Assembly (NCBI GenBank): GCA_947625075.1
Contig: CANQMY010000003.1
Span: forward strand, 1 to 28,842
Source of the DNA: an uncultured Clostridia bacterium
Lineage (GTDB): Bacteria > Bacillota > Clostridia > TANB77 > CAG-508
Direction: 5' to 3'
Length of the DNA: 28,842 nucleotides
Shown piece by piece: positions 23,510 to 28,842 of this stretch. Numbering within the stretch: position 1 is the first letter of the stretch; each line of letters starts with the position of its first letter. Below the pieces are notes generated by a model. That model did no database searches. It was not told the origin of the DNA and saw nothing but the letters and a program-made list of their open reading frames with translations. Made by a program: the position numbers and the translations under genes.

Positions 23510-24058
23510 TTAATATTTTATTAGATCTTTTTCATAAAATTCCGGTTTTGTAACTGGTTTATGCTTCTTTATAGTTTCTTGAGCATCTAAAATTCTTTGG
23601 TTTGCAGATCCTCTAAATCTAAGTTTTGGACTTTTTAAATCCTCTTCAAATTTTCCATCAACAACAACATCTAAATATTTTATAAGCTCTCTCGTTGTTG
23701 GATTTGTTTGTGCCATATTTTCTATAATATCCTTTTCAAAATCATATCCTGTATAACACCATATTGTTTTATCTGGATATTTTTCTTTAACTTCTTTTAC
23801 TAGTGGAAGTAATCCTTCTTGATTAGATGGTTCTAGTGGTTCACCTCCAAGTAAACTTAATCCTTTAATGTAGTCATGATTTAAAAAATTTATTACTTTT
23901 TCTTTGCTTTCTTCGTCAAATTTATTTCCATAATTAAAATCCCATGCACATTCATTAAAACATCCTTTGCAATGATGATGGCATCCACTCACAAATACAG
24001 AAACTCTTACTCCTTCTCCATTTGCAACATCTACTCTTTTTATGTCTGCATAATTCAT
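23510..24058 (-). CDS. nrdG: Anaerobic ribonucleotide reductase activating protein (radical SAM)
   Basis: NrdG uses S-adenosylmethionine and a [4Fe-4S] cluster to make the glycyl radical on NrdD. The 182-residue protein carries the radical-SAM motif Cys26-x3-Cys30-x2-Cys33 (GCHHHCKGCFN). The family motif LSLLGGEPLEP lies near 65-75, and a SAM-binding strand WCYTGY near 102. The N-terminus (YADIKRVDVANGEGVRVSVF) and length are normal. AGGAGAG precedes the ATG. It lies 92 bases after nrdD, with a long intercistronic hairpin between them, so the two are probably one operon with differential expression. Confidence 0.95.
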   Translation of the reverse strand: MNYADIKRVDVANGEGVRVSVFVSGCHHHCKGCFNECAWDFNYGNKFDEESKEKVINFLNHDYIKGLSLLGGEPLEPSNQEGLLPLVKEVKEKYPDKTIWCYTGYDFEKDIIENMAQTNPTTRELIKYLDVVVDGKFEEDLKSPKLRFRGSANQRILDAQETIKKHKPVTKPEFYEKDLIKY

Positions 24059-24092
24059 AGTTTCTCTCCTTTTTAGGATTATTTTTAGTTTT

Positions 24093-24130
24093 AAATATGA
24101 TATATTTAACTTCTTAAATATATCATATTT
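24093..24130 (-). promoter_or_regulatory. Intercistronic hairpin between nrdD and nrdG
   Basis: A 17-bp perfect stem (24093-24109 with 24114-24130) carries a 4-base loop (GAAG on the minus strand). No T-run follows on the minus strand, so it is more likely an RNA-stability or processing element than a full terminator. Confidence 0.55.
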
Positions 24131-24150
24131 TATTAATATTTCTTATTTAA

Positions 24151-26277
24151 TTATAAATGTAATACTCTTTGTTTGATTTCTTTTGTTTTTCCAACATTCC
24201 AGAAATTTTCTCCTAAATAACCACATGTACGTCTTACAACTGTCATTTTTGCATGGTCTTTATTGTGACAATTTGGACATTCCCATTCATTGTTTTCATT
24301 TATTTTAATTTCTCCATCAAATCCACATACATGACAATAATCAGATTTTGTATTAAATTCTGCATATTGTATATTATCATATATAAATCTAACAACACTT
24401 CTTAATGCTTCTAGATTATTTTGCATATTTGGAATTTCTACATATGAAATAGCTCCACCTGTTGATAAAGTTTGGAATTCACTTTCAAATTTTAGTTTTT
24501 CAAATGCATCTATTTTTTCTCTAACATCTACATGATATGAGTTTGTATAATATCCCTTATCTGTAACATCTTCTATTGTTCCAAATCTTTCTTTATCAAT
24601 TCTTGCAAATTTATAACATAAGCTTTCTGCTGGAGTACCATATAAAGCAAATCCTATATTTGTTTCTTTTTTCCAACGTGCTACTGTATCTTTTAAGTAT
24701 TTCATAACTTTTATTGCAAATTCATGTCCTTTTTCTTGTGTATGAGATTCTCCAGTCATTAATTTTGTCATTTCATATATTCCAATATATCCTAATGATA
24801 TTGTAGAATATCCTCCATATAATAATTTATCTATTGTTTCACCTTTCTTTAGTCTTGCTATTGCTCCATATTCCCAGTGAATTGGACTTGTGTATGTTTT
24901 TGTTCCAAGTAGTGCTTTATGCCTACACATTAAAGCTTCTTTGCATAGTTCTAGTCTTTCGTCTAATTCTTTCCAGAATTTATCCATATTTCCATCTGCA
25001 ACTATTGCAACTTGTGGCAAGTTGATGCTTACAACACCTTGATTGAATCTTCCTTCAAATTTATAGTTTCCATTTTCATCTTTCCAAGGTGATAAGAAAC
25101 TTCTGCATCCCATTGGACTAAATACATTTCCTTCATAATTTTCACGCATCTTTTTTGCTGAAATATAATCAGGATACATTCTTTTAGCTGAACATTTTAC
25201 TGCAAGTTCTGTTAAATAATCATATTCTCCACCTGTTAAATTGTTGAATTCATCTAAAACATAAACTAATTTTGGAAATGCTGGAGTAATATATACGCCT
25301 GCTTCATTTTTAATTCCCTCATATCTTTGTCTTATTACTTCTTCAATTATCATTGCATTTTCTTTTATATATGGGTCATCTTTTTCTAAGTGTAAAAATA
25401 ATGTAACAAAAGGAGATTGGCCATTTGTTGTCATTAAAGTATTTATTTGGTATTGAATTGTTTGTACACCAGCTTTTAGTTCACTTCTTACTCTTTCATC
25501 TACTAAATCTTCTATTACTTCAGGTGATAGTGTATTTTTATATTTTTTCTCTATTTTTGATTTATATTTTTCATAACTTTTTCTTAAATATTTTCCTAAG
25601 TGTATTAAATCAACTGATTGTCCACCATATTGATTACTAGCAACTGCTGCTATAATTTGTGTCATAACTGTACATGCAACTTGAAAACTTTTTGGACTCT
25701 CAATCATTTTTCCATTCATAACTGTTCCATTGTCTAACATATCTCCAATGTTAATTAAACAACAGTTAAATATTGGTTGTACAAAATAGTCTGCATCATG
25801 AAAGTGTAAAACACCTTCTTTATCTGCTTTAGAGATTTTTTCAGGAAGTAAAATTCTTCTTGTTAAGTCTCTTGAAACTTCTCCTGCAATATAATCTCTT
25901 TGTGTTGATGCTAATCTTGTATTTTTGTTAGAATTTTCTTCAGCAAGTTCCTTATTTTGATCTTTTATTAATTTTAATATAGATTCATCAGTTGTATTTT
26001 GTTTTCTAACTAATGCTCTAGTATAACGATATACTATATATTTTTTTGCAAGTTCAAATTTACCAAATTCCATTAATTTATCTTCAATAGCATCTTGGAT
26101 ATCTTCAACAAGCATTCTATTTTTACCTAGTTCTTCTATAAAACTAATGATATCTTTGATTTGTTCTTTAGATGCTCTCTCTTTTGGTCTAACTTCAGCA
26201 TTTGCTTTTTCAATTGCATTTACTATTTTTGACCTATCAAAATCTACAATTGTTCCATTTCTTTTTATTACTTTCAT
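24151..26277 (-). CDS. nrdD: Anaerobic (class III) ribonucleoside-triphosphate reductase
   Basis: NrdD makes deoxyribonucleoside triphosphates without oxygen, using a glycyl radical installed by NrdG and, usually, formate as reductant. The 708-residue protein starts at the ATG at 26277 (MKVIKRNG, preceded by AAGGGG); an in-frame ATG at 26307 would add ten residues. An ATP-cone regulatory domain (about 1-95) precedes the catalytic barrel. The C-terminal zinc site is made by two Cys pairs, CHVCG and CPNC. The glycyl-radical segment RTCGYLG is followed by the usual C-terminal NVGKTKEIKQRV. Everything expected for an active enzyme is present. The gap upstream holds a promoter and an odd near-duplicate stretch. 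Confidence 0.96.
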   Translation of the reverse strand: MKVIKRNGTIVDFDRSKIVNAIEKANAEVRPKERASKEQIKDIISFIEELGKNRMLVEDIQDAIEDKLMEFGKFELAKKYIVYRYTRALVRKQNTTDESILKLIKDQNKELAEENSNKNTRLASTQRDYIAGEVSRDLTRRILLPEKISKADKEGVLHFHDADYFVQPIFNCCLINIGDMLDNGTVMNGKMIESPKSFQVACTVMTQIIAAVASNQYGGQSVDLIHLGKYLRKSYEKYKSKIEKKYKNTLSPEVIEDLVDERVRSELKAGVQTIQYQINTLMTTNGQSPFVTLFLHLEKDDPYIKENAMIIEEVIRQRYEGIKNEAGVYITPAFPKLVYVLDEFNNLTGGEYDYLTELAVKCSAKRMYPDYISAKKMRENYEGNVFSPMGCRSFLSPWKDENGNYKFEGRFNQGVVSINLPQVAIVADGNMDKFWKELDERLELCKEALMCRHKALLGTKTYTSPIHWEYGAIARLKKGETIDKLLYGGYSTISLGYIGIYEMTKLMTGESHTQEKGHEFAIKVMKYLKDTVARWKKETNIGFALYGTPAESLCYKFARIDKERFGTIEDVTDKGYYTNSYHVDVREKIDAFEKLKFESEFQTLSTGGAISYVEIPNMQNNLEALRSVVRFIYDNIQYAEFNTKSDYCHVCGFDGEIKINENNEWECPNCHNKDHAKMTVVRRTCGYLGENFWNVGKTKEIKQRVLHL

Positions 26278-26387
26278 ACCGTACCCCTTCTTGTTAATTT
26301 TTTTCAAAAATTATAACTTTTTAAAAAATGATTTTTTTATTTTTTTAATTTTTTAACAAAAAAATAACTTTATTTTTTTCATCTTTT

Positions 26388-26417
26388 ATACTACAACATT
26401 AAATAATTAAAAGTCAA
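26388..26417 (-). promoter_or_regulatory. Probable sigma-A promoter of nrdDG
   Basis: TTGACT (26412-26417), an 18-base spacer and TAGTAT (26388-26393) lie on the minus strand. The leader to the nrdD ATG would be about 105 bases. No convincing NrdR box pair was found near it. Confidence 0.45.
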
Positions 26418-26506
26418 TAGTTTTATTAAATCAAGATATGTATATGTTTTATGTCTATTTCATGTTCAAAGTCACTATTTTATGCATTTTAAAGTATTTT
26501 GATGTA

Positions 26507-26515
26507 TTTGTCGAA
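26507..26515 (+). promoter_or_regulatory. Exact match to the Spo0A-box sequence upstream of nrdD
   Basis: TTTGTCGAA occurs about 90 bases upstream of the putative nrdD -35 box. A nine-base word like this can occur by chance, and its distance from the promoter is unusual for activation. Confidence 0.2.
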
Positions 26516-26708
26516 TTATGTCACTTTTCTTCATTTTAACTGATATTACTTAATTTTAAGTTATCGTTTTTTTTATATTTCATTTTCATTACATTAATTT
26601 ATTATTTTTTTCAAAAATTGCTCTTTTTCAAAAAATGATTTTTTTAATTTTATCATTTTTTTGGTTTATTATATTTTTTTATATCATTTTATTTTGAGAT
26701 TAAAAACC

Positions 26709-26740
26709 CCACAAAATATTAATAAATTAATATTTTGTGG
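26709..26740 (-). terminator. Hairpin terminator of the POR operon
   Basis: A 14-bp perfect stem (CCACAAAATATTAA at 26709-26722 with 26727-26740, loop of 4) is followed on the minus strand by GGTTTTTAATC. It lies 33 bases past the porB stop. The other strand also has a T-run. Confidence 0.85.
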
Positions 26741-26773
26741 TTTTTATATTTTAAATAACTTAAATTAACAAAT

Positions 26774-27721
26774 TTATTTATTTGTCATTTCTTCTTTTGC
26801 TAGAAGCTCATTCCATCTTTGATCAACTTCTTTTTGAAGTTCTTGTATCATCCATTCATTTCCTGGTTTGAATAAATGTTTAAAACGTTTTTGAACTTTT
26901 AAAAATTCTTCTACCGGTAATTTATTTGATGGTTTATATGTTATATGATATACTCCATTTTCAACTTCATATACAGGCCACCAACAGGTATCAACTGCTA
27001 ATTTATTAATTAGCATTAAATCTTCTGAATTATATCCCCAACCCCTTGGACATGGTGCTAGTACATTTAAGAATTTACCGCCTTCCATATTAATAGCTTT
27101 TTCAGCTTTTTCATATAAATCTTTAAAATTTCCAAATGCAGCTGTTTGTGCAACATAAGGTAAATGATGAGCACACATTATTTCTGTTAAGTCTTTTCTT
27201 GGTTGCATTTTTCCAGGGATTACGCTTCCTGCTGGTGATGTAGTAGTATCTGCAAATCTTGGTGTAGCTGATGAACGTTGAATTCCAGTATTCATATATG
27301 CTCCATTATCGTAGCATACATATGTCATATCATGTCCTCTTTCCATTGCTCCTGAAAGACTTTGGATTCCTATATCATATGTTCCACCATCTCCACCAAA
27401 TATTATAAATTTAGTATTTAAGTCTTCAGGTAATTTACCTTGCTTTTTTAATGATTTATATGCTGCTTCTACTCCTGATTCTGCTGCTGATGCTGATTCA
27501 AAAGCTGTATGTATATATGAATCTGTCCAAGCTGTATATGGATAGATACATGTCGAAACTTCCATACATCCTGTTGCATTTGATACAACAACATGATCAT
27601 TTTCATTAACTGCACGTAAAACCATTCTTGCTACTGCTGGTGCTCCACATCCGGCACACATTCTATGTCCAGATGTAAATCTAGATGGTTTATTGGCAAC
27701 TATTTCTTTTACATTATACAT
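26774..27721 (-). CDS. porB: Pyruvate:ferredoxin oxidoreductase, beta subunit
   Basis: PorB holds thiamine diphosphate and one [4Fe-4S] cluster of the multi-subunit enzyme that converts pyruvate and CoA to acetyl-CoA, CO2 and reduced ferredoxin. The 315-residue protein has the cluster cysteines CAGC (Cys22, Cys25), ATGC (Cys52) and the later APCPRGWGYN. The thiamine-diphosphate/Mg motif GGDGGTYDIG and YDNGAYMNTGIQRS follow. The family's usual C-terminal tail (VPVEEFLKxQxRF-like) is present. It lies 45 bases after porA and ends the operon at a strong terminator. The closely related 2-ketoisovalerate enzyme (VorB) is an alternative, but TTTSPAGSVIPGK and overall match favour pyruvate. Confidence 0.92.
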   Translation of the reverse strand: MYNVKEIVANKPSRFTSGHRMCAGCGAPAVARMVLRAVNENDHVVVSNATGCMEVSTCIYPYTAWTDSYIHTAFESASAAESGVEAAYKSLKKQGKLPEDLNTKFIIFGGDGGTYDIGIQSLSGAMERGHDMTYVCYDNGAYMNTGIQRSSATPRFADTTTSPAGSVIPGKMQPRKDLTEIMCAHHLPYVAQTAAFGNFKDLYEKAEKAINMEGGKFLNVLAPCPRGWGYNSEDLMLINKLAVDTCWWPVYEVENGVYHITYKPSNKLPVEEFLKVQKRFKHLFKPGNEWMIQELQKEVDQRWNELLAKEEMTNK

Positions 27722-27766
27722 ATTAAATATTCCTTTCTCTTGTGCTTAATAGCACAATTAATTATA

Positions 27767-28842
27767 TTATTTTTCCCTTAACCCTAAAAATCTAAATGGA
27801 TTTTTCATATCATTTAAATTTTGTAAGTCTTCATACACTTTATGTATTTGTTCTTCAGTAACATCTCTTCCACCAATTCCATAAGAATAGTTTACTGTAG
27901 GTACAGATATATTTTGAATAAACATTGAAGATGTTATATCCTCATATAAAGGTCCTCCTGTACAATTAAGTAAAGGTACTCTATCTAATATAGCAATTGC
28001 TTTTTTTCCTTCTAATGCTTTTGCTATCATTTCTCCTGGGAAAGGTCTAAATACTCTTACTTTTAAAAGACCTGCTTTTATTCCTTTTGATCTTAAATTA
28101 TCAATAACATTTTTTACTGTTCCTGCTGTTGAATTCATACAAACAACCACATACTCAGCATCTTCTAACATGTATCCTTCAAAGAAATTATATTTTCTTC
28201 CTGTCATTTTTTCAAAGTCTAAAGATACTTCTTCAATTACTTTTTTTGCATTTTCCATTGCTTGAGACTGTTGTCTTTTATGTTCCATTAAATATGGTTG
28301 TAAATCCATTGGTCCTACAGCTATAGGTTCGTTTTTATTTAATAAATAATGCTCTGGATTGTATTTTCCTATAAATTCTTTTACTTTATCATCTTCTATA
28401 AGTTCTATATTTTCAATAGCATGTGATGTAATAAAACCATCTTGGCATATCATAAGTGGAAGCATTACTTCTTTATTTTCTGCTATTCTATGTGCCATTA
28501 TCATATTGTCATATGCTTCTTGGTTTGTTTCAGAAAAAATCATTATCCATCCACTATCTCTAACTGACATTGCATCTGTATGATCACAATGTATATTAAG
28601 AGGTCCTGAAATCGCTCTATCTACTAATGCTACAACTATTGGAAGTCTTGAACTTGATGCAATTTGTACCATTTCCCACATATATTCTAGACCATTTGCT
28701 GATGTAGCTGTCATTGCTCTTGCTCCTGCTGCTTCTGCTCCTATACATGCACTCATAGCACTATGTTCACTTTCTACTGCAATAAATTCTGTATCAACTT
28801 GACCATTGTCAACATAGCTTGAAAAATATTGTGGTATTTCTG
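27767..28842 (-). CDS. porA: Pyruvate:ferredoxin oxidoreductase, alpha subunit (5' end outside window)
   Basis: The reading frame is open to the window edge. Upstream of the Met at 28756 it continues as EIPQYFSSYVDNG and EFIAVESEHSAM, both conserved in PorA, so that Met is internal and the true start lies beyond 28842. Domain I follows with GAEAAGARAMTATSANGLEYM, the pyruvate and thiamine contact region. Then come WIMIFSETNQEAYD and the domain II segment MNSTAGTVKNVID. The last section (GLLKVRVFRPFP) is typical. It acts with PorB plus gamma and delta subunits, which probably lie just upstream outside the window, as in the usual PorGDAB order. Confidence 0.93.
   Translation of the reverse strand, partial: EIPQYFSSYVDNGQVDTEFIAVESEHSAMSACIGAEAAGARAMTATSANGLEYMWEMVQIASSSRLPIVVALVDRAISGPLNIHCDHTDAMSVRDSGWIMIFSETNQEAYDNMIMAHRIAENKEVMLPLMICQDGFITSHAIENIELIEDDKVKEFIGKYNPEHYLLNKNEPIAVGPMDLQPYLMEHKRQQSQAMENAKKVIEEVSLDFEKMTGRKYNFFEGYMLEDAEYVVVCMNSTAGTVKNVIDNLRSKGIKAGLLKVRVFRPFPGEMIAKALEGKKAIAILDRVPLLNCTGGPLYEDITSSMFIQNISVPTVNYSYGIGGRDVTEEQIHKVYEDLQNLNDMKNPFRFLGLREK

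Larger units (their letters stand above)
26299..26660. repeat. Degenerate direct repeat flanking the nrdD promoter region
   Basis: The pattern TTTTTTCAAAAATT, then CTTTTT, then AAAAAATGATTTTTTTA occurs at about 26299-26352 and again at 26605-26660, roughly 300 bases apart, with a few substitutions. Each copy includes the near-palindrome AAAAAATGATTTTTT. It could be a duplicated control element or coincidence in an AT-rich gap. Confidence 0.35.
26278..26773. other. 0.5 kb AT-rich gap between nrdD and porB
   Basis: No credible gene is present. The gap holds the POR terminator (26709-26740), a probable nrdD promoter (26388-26417), and a 9-base match to the Spo0A box (26507-26515). It also holds two copies of a roughly 50-base A/T pattern (26299-26352 and 26605-26660). 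The remainder is T-rich on the plus strand with nothing recognisable. Confidence 0.6.

Noticed and set aside
26401..26460. NrdR box candidate in the nrdD upstream region
   Set aside because: The best stretch matches the box consensus poorly and has no second box at the usual spacing.
26438..26539. 33-residue plus-strand frame upstream of nrdD
   Set aside because: It has no ribosome binding site and a composition explained by T-rich DNA, and it runs against every other gene.

Overview
The window is very AT-rich bacterial chromosome, and every supported gene lies on the minus strand. The gene set points to an anaerobic, low-GC Firmicute of the Clostridia type. It has oxygen-sensitive pyruvate:ferredoxin oxidoreductase, anaerobic class III ribonucleotide reductase with its activase, an rpsU gene, a DacF/PBP5-type carboxypeptidase, a paired YmfF/YmfH-like M16 protease and a Spo0E-like phosphatase. 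Ribosome binding sites are strong (AGGAGG type) and sigma-A promoters lie close to consensus. I cannot name the species.

From high to low coordinates, which is the direction of transcription, the layout is as follows. (1) 28842-26774: porA (5' end outside the window) and porB, closed by a hairpin terminator at 26709-26740. (2) A 0.5 kb AT-rich gap, then nrdD and nrdG. (3) rpsU, a 56-residue ribosomal protein gene with its own promoter and terminator. (4) A gap with what looks like a decayed gene, then two M16 peptidase genes. (5) A 52-residue Spo0E-like gene with a sigma-A promoter beside a dyad resembling Spo0A boxes. (6) About 18.6 kb (20045-1466) encoding a complete-looking Gram-positive type IV secretion (T4SS) channel. 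(7) A terminator, dacF, and a tRNA-Gly(GCC) cut by the window start.

The T4SS locus is the main interest. It has three VirB2/TrbC-like small membrane proteins, a PrgI/VirB3-like protein, a membrane-anchored TraC-like protein and a VirB4 ATPase. It also has three VirB6-like polytopic proteins, an NlpC/P60 hydrolase, a giant protein ending in a SleB-like hydrolase domain, and four single-pass extracytoplasmic proteins, of which two look NTF2/VirB8-like. The first two pilin-like genes are separate transcription units, each with a near-perfect promoter and a strong terminator. The third heads an apparent 13-gene operon that ends at the terminator at 1420-1458.

No relaxase, VirD4/TraG coupling protein, integrase or attachment site is visible. 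The flanks are housekeeping genes. My inference is a resident chromosomal secretion, uptake or adhesion machine rather than a currently mobile conjugative element. The nearby Spo0E-like gene hints at a link to the Spo0A cell-fate circuit, but that link is speculative.
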